Assembly: GCA_031841125.1 (NCBI GenBank)
Contig: CM063112.1
Span: 25,508,603-25,572,602 of the forward strand
DNA: 64,000 nt
Direction of reading: 5' to 3'
Source of the DNA: Acanthococcus lagerstroemiae
Taxonomy: Eukaryota; Arthropoda; Insecta; Hemiptera; Eriococcidae
The notes beneath the pieces were generated by a model. The model was not told the DNA's origin, ran no database searches, and worked only from the letters and a program-made list of their open reading frames with translations. The first letter of the stretch is position 1, and every line of letters begins with the position of its first letter. Made by a program: the position numbers and the translations under genes. This document shows positions 54,245 to 64,000 of the stretch, in pieces.

Positions 54245-54252
54245 GTCACATA

Positions 54253-55990
54253 TATTCAAGACCCCTATTATTATTCTATTGTATTGTAAGTAATTAAATT
54301 GATATTTAAAGTTAATCTAACTGTATTACAATAAACTCCCAATCATCCAACCCCACTGATACTGAAGATAGGTCGGATAAGGAAAAGTCGGAGAATCCAA
54401 AAATATCGCAAATTCTGTAGAAGTAGCATTCAATCTTTCAACTTACCCCAATTTTTGGGCATTCAGGGAAATGTGTTTTAGGACTGGGATTCGGGGAAAT
54501 ATCGTTCTTGTGTATCCAGGTAAATGGAATTCGGTAGAATTCGATTCGGGAAATTGGGAATTCAGGAAATCGGCAATTCGGGTGGATTCGGGGGAATGCC
54601 CGGGAACCTACTCGTATTCTCAAAAATTTTTTTGCTCGCTCTGTTCGATTACTTTTCTATTGCTTTCCCCAACTTTCTGTTGCATTTAAAACATCACTCT
54701 TCTTCTTCCTTTCAATTTCATTCATACTCGTTCACTCTGTACAATAAACTTATGTTATTTTGGCAGGTCTTTTTTTCTCCAACTATTCAATACAACAAAA
54801 ATTTCTTAGATGGCCTACAGTGAAAAAATAGGACTTTAGATCACTTAGATGACTAAAGATGACCAGCAGTTATCATGGACCAGATCAAACACTTTGACGA
54901 AATATCTGAAATGGGTCTCAAATTTTTTCCTCATCTCATTCCTACATGATGATAGTGAAAACACTAAATACTTGTTTTAACAGCGTAGTCAACAATACGA
55001 TACGCAATACTAAATGAAATGAAGAACTGTCTTCTATGGATATTTTTAGCAGTTTTCAAAAATTTGACTTCTCGGAGAGATTAACGTTTCTGAATAGAAA
55101 GGTCTCAATTCTCGAATGATCAACAAACAAAAACTCGGTAATACTACGACCGCAAATCTGGCATTCAGAAGTGGCTTTTCATTATTTCTCTTTTCGGCGA
55201 ACGCTGAAAAATAAATTTCTTAGTCAGCGCCAATCCAGTCACACTTTAGCTACAATTGACAAAAAAGTTCCCGGTGCTTGTCTTTCGAAGTTCAAACGGA
55301 AAATATAGGTCGGTTCAATTACAAAAGATGTTTAATTAACGAGTACCCCGAAAGAAAAAACAAAAGGTAAATAAAAATATTTTGAACGGTTTCAACACTG
55401 AAAACATCAGAGAGAACTTGTCATTTTGAAACCGTTTTGAAAGACACATTTCATTCTTTGCATGTTTGTAGACAGTAAATGAGCTAACACATTTTGCGGT
55501 ACTCGTTGACAAAATATACGTATCAATACTTTCTTACGATTTTATATACATCACGCTATTCGAGTGATTCGATAGTTAATTGGCTATGGTTGGCAGAAAA
55601 CCTTTAAAAATTTCCGAAGTCCTCACTCATGCAGGGGCTGTACGTTTCGAAGGTATTCGTAACCGATCTATTCAAAATTTTGTGTATAGCTAATTTTCCT
55701 TAAACCAGGTGGAACTGCAACTCATCGTACGGCTTGTATGTCCATTTGTCTATTACATTATTTGAAAGCACTACAGAAGAACATAACATTTATTCTCTCA
55801 ACGAAAAATTTTGTCTTCCTGATCGGAACTACAGTGAACTTGGCTAGCTGAACCCTGCAAATCCGGAATTCAACATAATGCGACTATAAAATAGTAGTAA
55901 AATTAAATTAAATTGCAGTGAAATTTCAGAAAACTTCAGCTTCCATTTCATCCAAAAACATCAACTGAATCCAACTCTAGTTTGCTTGTA
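54253..55990. other. Unassigned non-coding sequence
   Basis: About 1.7 kb. A gggaattcgg-type word is repeated around 54480-54600, giving chance ORFs of 60-99 codons. No gene recognised. Confidence 0.4.
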
Positions 55991-55994
55991 CATG

Positions 55995-56144
55995 TAGTGT
56001 ACCAAGACGCATGTCAGGTTGGGCTATAGGAATGAGTACTGAGTATTAAGTAGGCCAGCGATGGAATTCATAGTGTACCAAGACGCATGTCAGGTTACAC
56101 TATAGGAATGAGTACTGAGTATCAAGAAGGCCAGCGGGAATTCA
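55995..56144. repeat. Tandem duplication, 76 bp unit
   Basis: Two head-to-tail copies (55995-56070 and 56071-56144), sharing tagtgtaccaagacgcatgt, aatgagtactgagtat and ggccagcg. Differences are few, so the duplication is fairly recent. Confidence 0.92.
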
Positions 56145-56149
56145 AAGTC

Positions 56150-56800
56150 TCATCTCAAGCACTACTTGATGATTTTAATATGTTCGGCCATCCATATTTT
56201 ACTTCAGTATTAATTACCAAACGTTAGGATCATTAAGCATACTATTGGGGACGAGACTCTTACATCTTTTCTCCACAGATGATGACATAACAGCCGAAAG
56301 CGCTCTGGACTACAGAACGGGATAAAGTGAATTGGCACACCCTACAAATGGAATATCACCAAGTTCACTCACACTCCGAAATGGACACTAAGATTACATC
56401 TTTTGTAATCCACTTTTGAAATTCAATACTCATTCTTACATACTTTTTTCCGGTGGGCTTTATATCGTCACGAAGCTCACTTTCCGATGTCATCTCCAAT
56501 TTCTCCAGTATGCTCGGGTACACCGGAGAAGCCCGATTGCGTCCGAAAAGTAGCCCTCACACCTTTTTCATAGTCTTATTGCGTCCCGTTTTTGCCCCTC
56601 GCGTCGAATGGTTCGATTGCATTCATCATAAAATTGTGTTTGATCAAGTGATATCATAAAATTACCTTATCTAGCATGTCGTTCTCGTTTCTGTTGGCGT
56701 CCTGCGCTCTACTTGGTTGAAAAAGAAGCACTCTTTTGCCTCAAATCCCAGTTTTGTCAGTTTTGTGTGCTGAGGGCTTTGTGACCCTCTTTTTGTCAAT
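56150..56800. other. Unassigned sequence
   Basis: No gene recognised; the 68-codon ORF (56453-56659) has no motif. Confidence 0.4.
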
Positions 56801-56804
56801 CGGA

Positions 56805-57005
56805 GATGGAGTCTAGATGAGTCATAGCCCAGCCTCAGTGAGTCTAAATAGAGTCAAAAAGTCTGAATGAATCCGAGTGAGTCTAACATGCCTCAAAACG
56901 TGATCTGATAGATCTCGAGGAGTCAGCATAAGTCTCATCAGAGTCTAACAAGACTTAACAAGTCTGAAGGAGTCTGATTGAGTTCTAGCGGAACCTGATA
57001 GTCTT
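56805..57005. repeat. Degenerate gagtctga-type short repeats
   Basis: About fifteen variants of agtct(g/a)a with spacers of 4-15 bp in 200 bp, for example gagtctaaatagagtc and aagtctgaaggagtctgattgag. An old decayed microsatellite. Confidence 0.65.
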
Positions 57006-57061
57006 TATGAAAAGTAGGAAACGCAATCTGAATGCGTCTTTGAAAGTGTGAGTGGTCTTAA

Positions 57062-57419
57062 CCCTTTCGCTCCCAACAGGACACCGTTTGTCTCAACGGT
57101 TTTTGAAAAATTCTACTGGGTCAAATATATACGTTGAAAACAGTGCTAGTTGTACCCCACTAGTAGAGTACAGAAGCATATACCTCAGCTCACTCACGTC
57201 TCGGTAGATGGCGTGGTTGTTTCGGAAATAATTTGTTTGACTCTCATGACTCTACCAGTGGGACATACGCCATCCCAGGTCCACTGGGGGCCCAAGGGGA
57301 AGTGAAAAATTCTCCGACACCGGATTCGTACTATGGGAAGTCTATTCAGAAATGTCCAGTAAAAAAATAATTCAAATTAAAAAACAACAACAACAACAAC
57401 AACATTGGGAGCGAGAGGA
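57062..57419. mobile_element. piggyBac-type MITE, TTAA duplication
   Basis: 358 bp flanked by TTAA (57058-57061 and 57420-57423). Inverted ends ccctttcgctcccaa (57062) and the complement of ttgggagcgagagga (ending 57419), two mismatches in 15. A caacaacaacaacaac microsatellite (57384-57403) lies just inside the right end. No transposase is encoded. Confidence 0.9.
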
Positions 57420-57423
57420 TTAA

Positions 57424-58430
57424 AGCTGCATTCTGGCCAAGAAATTCTATTAGCTTTCCAAAATAAGACCTAAATCCACATAGTGCTTTCTTTTCTGCAT
57501 ATCTGAGCAGGGCAAGTTGTGCACTCACCTCTACGCTTTTAGTTTCGCGGTTTATTCAGATTTTAAAGAATGTATACTGAAAGTCCTGACTGTAGTTCGA
57601 TCCGCCTCCTCGTGGTGAACTCTGAATGACGCTAAATGGACTGGGATGCAATGGAACTATGAGCCTGGACGCTATCACACTCTACATCGGGCCGCAATGA
57701 AACCATTAAGTTTCTTCAATAATTTATCTTCCCTCACTGACCCGGACGCAATCGGGCGACGCCCGAGTACACCATGGTGTCGGATCATTGTGCGGACGTT
57801 CCAAATTTAAGGCACTCTCATGTATTCTCGCCAACATTTCAAATCGGTATATGTAAAAACGGCACCGACTCAAGTGAAAAATAACTGATTTTACGGGTTT
57901 AAAACATGAGCATCTGATTTGGAAAGTAACCGTTCCCATTGCATCAATAAGATTATCATGTTTTAAAACCATCACGACACAATAATTTCAATAGAATAAT
58001 GGAAACATGACATTCCAAGACTCATTAAGTCCATTTAGAGCAAAAATGAGACAAACTCGCTATTATTGTGGAGCAACATGTGACGCTTCACCTCGGAGCA
58101 CAAAAGGGTCAGAATAACCTTTAGAGGAAGAGTCGGAAGCCAAAAAAGATAAAATATCCAAAATGCATTAAGTCCACTGCTGCTGAAGTTGGTGGCGTCA
58201 TATCTATGTTATTAGCGCATAGCTGGTACGAAACTCGGACCTACGTATATTCCTGTATACGAGTATGTTCGAGTATGCAACTCCTGTATATGTTCGAGTA
58301 TGCAACAAGGGTGTCATCTGCGTCGGAACTATTGTAGGTAACACAGGAAACAGTTATTTGCTTCGGCTGTACAATCGCTTTTGTGGACTTAATGCGTTTT
58401 GGAATGACATGCTTCGATTATGAAAGGTCA
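57424..58430. other. Unassigned non-coding sequence
   Basis: No gene recognised. A small cluster of gagtatg.aac repeats occurs at 58260-58305. Confidence 0.4.
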
Positions 58431-58434
58431 CTTT

Positions 58435-58600
58435 GTGGTTATGTGGTATTGTGCCCGGATCTCATCCTTGCGGCGTAAGTTCGATTCCCAATACTAGAGA
58501 GCTAGTAAACTCTTTCCTCACCATCGTCAATACCCAAGTCTTCCATTTACCCTTTCTCCAAGTGGACTGACGTTCTAGGACTTGGGGAGGGCTCTTCTGA
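58435..58600 (+). mobile_element. Possible tRNA-derived SINE
   Basis: A tRNA-like head: tgtggtattgtgcccgga (58439) then gcggcgtaagttcgattccc (58472-58491), where agttcgattcc fits a polymerase III B box. The A box is weak. The following 100 bp is not tRNA-like. Candidate flanking words tcgattat (58413) and tcgatttt (58610) are not convincing. It is a different family from the SINE at 24194. Confidence 0.42.
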
Positions 58601-58834
58601 TCAAAAAGTCGATTTTATCCTCGTATTAATTACAGGTCTTTATATTTATATCACCGTTTTTTGAGGAGGCAAAGCAGGTCTGCCACATCCGCTCATGTTG
58701 TTTAAATACAAGGGTAGAATTAGCAGAAGTTTCTGAACGTATTTCACCTGTCGCTTCTTTAAAAATAATTGCATTTCTAACATTTCAATTTTTCCGCGGC
58801 AGTGGTGGTATGGGGGGGAGGGTGCAACTGCCAC

Positions 58835-59715
58835 TTTCACCTGCAATGTCTTCCTAGATGTTGGGTCTGCTTTTGATGAAGTTTGGCACCGTGGGCTACT
58901 GGACAAACTTTGAGCTCACTTCTAGCGCTTTGGGGACGAGCCTATGTTGCCTATACGTAAATACGGCCCTGGCGGCGGCGGATTTTACTTACTTCACCGC
59001 GACCTTCCTCCCCCAAGCTCTCTTCTCCACCATGGACCCCCTCCCAAGGGTAGGCTACCTCTCGAGAAATGAACAATTAAGGAGCAGGGTAGGCAACCCG
59101 CAGCGTTATTTCCCGGAGGCGGTGGCGGTGGATTTTACTTTTTTAGTATACAATAGAGAGGATAAAACTTTAATTGAAAAAATTTTGGAGAAAACCGTTG
59201 AAAATTCTTGCTTTTACAAAAAAATTGTAAGAATTCATGCCAATTTCATGCTTGTATGCTACTTTTAACAAATATCATGCAATTTTCTGGTTTTGCGTGT
59301 TTTTATGCCTGATAGATACCCTGGAAGTATCACTGGCTCATTGTGCGCTCCTCGCAGTTTGATTTACACCTCAGTATTTCACCCTATGTGGATGCACGGT
59401 GCCAAAATGTAGGGTACTATGGGCTCTCCAACAAGCTTATATTAGACCGCTTTCAAAACAAGTACACGAAAGCGGTTGCAAACGCTCCTTGGTTTGTTAC
59501 TAATGCCCAACTTAAATCCGCCCTTAATCTTGCCACAGTGGACGTCATCCAGCCACAAGCCAACAGATGTGTTCCTCGCCTTCACTCGTATCCCAGTGTG
59601 GATAGCATTCAACGGCTCGACAAAACACAAGATATCAGACAACTTCGTTACCAAACTCCCTTTGACCTAATTAACATCATTCGCTCTCTCTTACTTGCAA
59701 GAAGGTTAAATTAAG
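58835..59715 (+). pseudogene. Jockey-like RT remnants around a GC-rich repeat
   Basis: Part one (58848-58950): NVFLDVGSAFDEVWHRGLLD, the RT palm motif with first catalytic Asp in FLDV-AFDEVWH. Part two (59385-59714): LDRFQNKYTKAVANAPWFVT, NAQLKSALNLATVDVIQPQA, HSYPSVDSIQRLD, the Jockey ORF2 C-terminus. The middle (about 58960-59370) has lost the YADD box and carries a GC-rich repeat shared with 63700. A polyadenylation signal aataaa lies at 59777. Two stops interrupt part one. Confidence 0.72.
58965..59070 (+). repeat. GC-rich repeat shared with 63690-63830
   Basis: The words ttcaccgcgacc, ccaagctc, ctccc.aaggtaggctacc occur in the same order here and at 63755-63822. It lies inside the Jockey-like RT remnant, so it is probably an inserted fragment. 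Confidence 0.7.
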
Positions 59716-61755
59716 ACTTTCAATAATTTCTACCAAACCATCTGTTTAGTTTTCTTTTTCTTTTTAATCTTTTCATAATAAAATTCTTTGCACTGAATAT
59801 TGTATTACGAGATCGCCATGTACCATATCATACAAATTGGTAGATGTAAACTTTTACAGTCCAAATAAATCTCTCACACAAAAATAATTGTAGAGGGACC
59901 AATCAGTCTCTTGGAAATTTTTGAAACTCCGAGCACCCACGAAAAATCCACAAAGACCTTTCCTCCAGCCCACCACCCTCGATTACGTGGGAGTCTTCCC
60001 CAAAATACTGAAAAATTATACGAGCAAAAGAATTCTCAGTACTAGTTTGATACTTTCAGCTCCCGATGAGCAACCCTCACTTCAGGTCGCCTATCTGAGC
60101 TCATGCTTCCTCTAACTCCTTTAAGATGACATTTCCTCCCTCAACAAGGTTCCCGATTTTGTCGTCACTACCCGTATTCTCCCTTCCATCCATCCACTCT
60201 TTCTGGTCTGTGAAGCAGTAAGAGATACGCTAATTATACTACAAAAACCAGCGGAACGTTGACTCGCTAATCCAACCTCAGGTTTTGAAAAAATAAAAAG
60301 CCAATAGGACGGGTCGCACTGGAAAATTTCGCTCTTCAACTCGCCGACATTCTCATTCTGTCAGTCTAAAAGACAATCTAAGGAACTGCTCCTTAGCATC
60401 GAATTCTTAGAAGAACAGCGAACGAACACGGCAAGGACGCATCGACCCCAAGACTCTCCTGAAATTTAAAGCGTCGAATTATCGACAGAATATTTTCCCA
60501 ATACCTTTCCAATACGAGCCCGCGTGATTTCACTCTCACCTTGAGCTGTCTTTCTACTTAATTAAAATAAATTTAAATCGACAAATCACGCCCTGCCTCT
60601 CGATGCTATGCACTTATTTCCTCCCAACTAATTCAAATACGTATAACTGCCAAGAAATCCACTTTAAATTTTCCCCTGAAATTCCTCAACTTTCCGGCTC
60701 CCATATTAGCATTTTTCTTACCGTCGTTTAGAGGCAGCGGCATTAACTTTTTTTTCACAGTTCAACTACTTTTAACAAAAAGAAAATTGTTATTCGAAAA
60801 GTAGAATGAAAAAAAAGTGTTCTCTCCCTTTTTTCTTTTTTTGGTGTATCCGAAGATTTCATTAGGTTCGTTATGACATCGAGTATTTCCAGCACGACGA
60901 TGACAAAAACGAAGAAAGACGTACTTGTCGATCTTTAATTTGAAACGAATGGAAGAAGGAAGAAAGAAAAATAGAATAGAAAAGAAAGAACGAAAACGCA
61001 GTCAACAAATTTGTTTTATTTTCGAAGGAAATTAAATTATTTCAAAATTGGAGAAAAACTGTCGTTAAGTCTTTAAAAAACGAAGTGCGAATTCCTCAGC
61101 CTCGTAATAAATGACAGTGCCGTTTCGGAGACTACAAAATAATTACAAGGCTGTGTTTAAAGAATTAAAAACGCCCCATTTAAGTATACGGTTAATTACA
61201 AACTAAAACGTTTCGAAAAAATCTTGTCTTTAAAATTAACTACTCTCGGGTTATTTGCGTTATTTTTCCACGAACCCCGAGCGCGACCTCTTATAGTCCT
61301 GTGTATCCGTTTCCAACCAACCATCTTTCACGAATACCGTCTATTATAATTGGAAGTTTTTCTTCTTTTTTAAACCAGAGGTTTAACTAAATGCCGTTGG
61401 TCCGGTTTTCCAGCACCCCGAATTCTCATTCCCAAAGTGGGGGTTAAAACGGAATAGCGAAGAGCGAAAACTAATTTAAATTCTTGCTGTACATTTTTTA
61501 CTATATCATTTCCTCATCATCTGCTGAGCATCTATTCACATTTTTATCGAATCGATATCGAAATTTAATCATTTCAAAGTTGAAATTAGTAAAAATTAAC
61601 CCAATTTGGAAAATCGAGCATAATATTTAAACAGGATTTTTCTGGGGAATTTCGAAATCTCTATTACAGACTTATAGGACAGTATCAATTAGATCGACTT
61701 TTTGTCATCCTTCTTACAGAGAAGAATAATAATCTCTAATATGTTACATTGGTTG
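59716..61755. other. Unassigned non-coding sequence
   Basis: About 2 kb with no recognised gene. AT-rich with several A- and T-runs (60770-60840). Confidence 0.4.
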
Positions 61756-61756
61756 G

Positions 61757-62160
61757 GTGGGGAGGGGGGGGGGAATTCGGCATAAAAGTAAAATCAAAAT
61801 TAGGAACATTAAGAAAAGAACTGATGCTAAAATTAGAGCTCATCAAATTAATTTAAAAGAAAAAAATCAAAACTCAAATACGCGGGGTCATACGTCCAGG
61901 AAGAGAGGAATGAAATGGACCCTAACGAGCACTTTACGGGTACCACTGGACAAGAAGACGAAGAGGGACCGCCATGGCACCAGTTAGTGCGACGTGATTT
62001 TACGTTATACGGGGCTCCGATGGAAGACCATAGCCAGCACAAGAAAATGCTGGAAGCGAGTTACGGAGGCTTGGGTCCCACGATGGGTAGAATAACTGGC
62101 GGCTCACATGGGGCGTCAATACCATCATGTTAGCCGTGGATATGTACTGATGTAAGTTTT
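61757..62160 (+). pseudogene. RTE-like ORF2 C-terminus and 3' end
   Basis: Pieces in shifting frames: IRNIKKRTDAKIR, LKYAGHTSRKRE (61874-61910), RALYGYHWTRRRRG and WKRVTEAWVPRWVE (62049-62090). The last matches the WKRATETYAQRWAE motif of the 12445-13290 copy. The end is a short AT-rich stretch. 5'-truncated, with frameshifts at about 61880 and 61980. Confidence 0.65.
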
Positions 62161-62164
62161 TTTG

Positions 62165-63480
62165 TACACCTATTTAGAGCCAATATTAAAATAATAATTT
62201 GCTAAAGTAAAGACAAGAAATGTTGTAATATGACACACCCACAATTTATCACCCTTTACACTCGTTCAAAATTTTTATTAGGTTCACTTTGTAGACCACT
62301 TTACACTTTATTACATGGGTTTATTTCAGAGAATAGATCGTCAACATTGAGCACATCAGAGCAAATTTTATTTTATTCTATTTTACTTCATTTTCGTCAT
62401 ATTGCAGACGGGTCTGCAACAAATGGAGAGCATTTTCATGTCTAGAATTCAACTTTACAGTGCCTTGCGTAACTACATTCTGCAGCCTTGTTGCTAATTC
62501 CATGGAAATTATTAATACTGAGGATTGTTGGAAGAAGTACGATACATAAGCTCGCGTATGCAGAACCCTGGGCGGTCAGTCGGGCCAGTGGGGTCAGTCA
62601 TTCAGTCAGAAATCTAACGCGCAAAATGCAACGTTTTCCCCCTTTTGAGTGCTGAAGTAAAGACATGAAAATGTCAATAGGAAAAAACCTTCTGGTTTCT
62701 TAATAAGCCAACCCCTAAATCGGTTCCACTAATTAAAAAAAAAAATTTGGAAAGTTTGAGCAAAATCAGGTTAACCAGTGCCACAAAGGAAGAGAAGTTC
62801 TTATGAGAACTACCACTGATTTTTGGAATTTGAGTTTCAGTCGCGGGGGGGGGGCTACTCCTAGGAGCAGAGAAGTGATTTTCTTATTTTTTTTAACAGC
62901 CGTGGATCAACAGAAACTGCAATCTAGGTCCCGTACTGTCCGGAAATTTCATTCAAGTATACCCATGGATGGAAGAAACCTTCCCGCCCATTCCTCCCTA
63001 AGTAATCGTTTTCGACTCTGCCTACCGAAACCCTGTGAAGCCTCATCAAGAGGTATATATTGACACCTCTCCAAAACCTGTGAAGTCTGAAGGGTGACGG
63101 GACGGGAGAAGGGAACTTAAGAAACGTGTTTCCTACAGAAACACGTAGTATAACATTTTATATGCTTTCGTACCCTAATGGCTGCAGAGTGTAGTCGCGT
63201 AGGGCACAATCAAGTGTCAACCACTGAATTCGTGTCGAGGAGTGTGTCAAGAGTAGCGTTATGGTTTTTGCGGCCCAACCCACGCCGTCACTCGCTTCGC
63301 TCGGGCCGGCCTGCAGTATCCACCATAACCTAGCGCCCTAGGAACGTCATCGTAACTCAAGTGTATCTTACCCCAGATAAACAAATTTCCGTAGAAACTA
63401 TATGACAACAACACAGCGCTAAACCATCCCGGAACTCTCTCCTCCACCAAGAATCCACTACGAGATGGACTACTCTCTGC
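62165..63480. other. Unassigned non-coding sequence
   Basis: No gene recognised. A G-run at 62843-62852. A weak inverted pair gcgttatgg/ccataac.agcgc lies at 63256-63336. Confidence 0.4.
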
Positions 63481-64000
63481 CAATCCCCCCCACAGCTGTC
63501 CTCTTCCATCACAGTCACATTCCCCCATCATGCTCCTCCTCGCCATCACGACGCCCTTCCTCACCGAGGCCATCCTCTCTCTCCAGGAGCTCCCACCTCC
63601 ACCGAGGAGCCCCCTCCGGGGTAAGATAATTCTGGTGAAACGTGAGACTAAGGTACAGGGGAGGCCACCAGGAATTTATCCCCTCAGAGGGGAGGGAGGA
63701 GGTGGCTTCTACTGTTATAGAGCCCTCCCCCCACCGCAAGTCCTCCTCGTCCTTCACCGCGACCATTTTCCTCCCAAGCTCCCTCCTCCATCGCGACCCT
63801 CTCCCAAAGGTAGGCTACCCTTGGAGTAGCCCCCCGCCGTCGCCGTCGCCGCTGAGGAGTAGAAGAAGAAGTAGGATGAGGTGCCGCCAATCACGGGTGG
63901 CGGGCTGCGTTCCCTAGTAGGTGAATCCACGGTAAGTCGGGTGTCGAGAAGATGAATCCTCCACCTCCTCTACGAGGCAGGGAATGAACGGGGCCAGCCC
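63481..64000. repeat. GC- and CT-rich low-complexity region
   Basis: Pyrimidine-rich on the plus strand with repeated ctcctc, ccctcc and cgccgtcgccg words, and sharing the 63755-63822 segment with 58990-59060. ORFs on both strands here are low-complexity (P/S/R-rich or E/G-rich) and unsupported. The window ends inside this region. Confidence 0.6.

Noticed and set aside
63515..63917. Overlapping ORFs at the right edge
   Set aside because: Low-complexity pyrimidine-rich DNA gives open frames on both strands; no domain is visible.
1..64000. CRISPR array, prophage or bacterial operon
   Set aside because: No regularly spaced repeats with unique spacers, no phage or bacterial genes; all recognised genes are eukaryotic transposon remnants.

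Overview
This window looks like an intergenic or intronic stretch of a large, transposon-rich invertebrate nuclear genome, most likely an arthropod and possibly an insect. I cannot name the species. The evidence is AT-rich DNA, almost no long open reading frames, many partly decayed non-LTR retrotransposons (RTE-like and Jockey/CR1-like), a Ty3/Gypsy pol fragment, mariner, hAT, pogo and piggyBac-type DNA elements, tRNA-derived SINEs and microsatellites. There are no operons, ribosome binding sites or other prokaryotic features. No rRNA gene, functional tRNA gene or CRISPR array was seen.

Layout. 0-5.3 kb: diverged repeats, a purine-rich tandem array (1.46-2.43 kb), a small Gypsy-like RT remnant (minus) and the 3' end of an RTE-like element (4.4-5.3 kb). 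7.1-13.35 kb: one old RTE-like element with ORF1, endonuclease and reverse transcriptase. It is broken by four later insertions (an RTE tail, a mariner, a short retroposed repeat and a solo LTR), each with its own target-site duplication. 13.93-15.06 kb: a young 5'-truncated RTE copy (minus). 16.1-17.2 kb: hAT transposase remnants. 17.2-23 kb: mostly unassignable. 23.7-24.8 kb: Jockey-like remnant split by a SINE. 25.2-28.1 kb: RTE remnant (minus) split by a 1.8 kb hAT-like non-autonomous element that carries a ~300 bp tandem array. 29.6-32.85 kb: RTE piece, then a Jockey-like element split by a Gypsy pol fragment, giving a 688-codon chimeric ORF. 33.4-37.8 kb: pogo-like remnant, RTE remnant and two hAT MITEs with exact 8 bp duplications. 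39.4-41.7 kb: a Jockey-like element whose YADD motif is interrupted by a 108 bp insert. 42.5-44.0 kb: CR1/Jockey-like RT (minus). 45.5-47.2 kb: a foldback element and a retroelement 3' end. 47.7-57.4 kb: long TIR-bounded sequence and several MITEs. 58.8-62.2 kb: Jockey and RTE 3' ends. 63.5-64 kb: a GC-rich repeat shared with 59 kb.

Host-gene signals are weak. A CpG-rich segment at 44.0-45.2 kb has a TATA box and consensus 5' splice sites. An open segment at 52.64-53.01 kb is bounded by good splice sites. Together they could be a first exon and an internal exon of one plus-strand gene whose intron is filled with transposons, but this is inference. The most interesting material is the nested insertion history, a short retroposed repeat family with one fixed end (three copies, each with a target duplication), the in-frame Gypsy/Jockey hybrid ORF, and the tandem-array-bearing hAT-like element.
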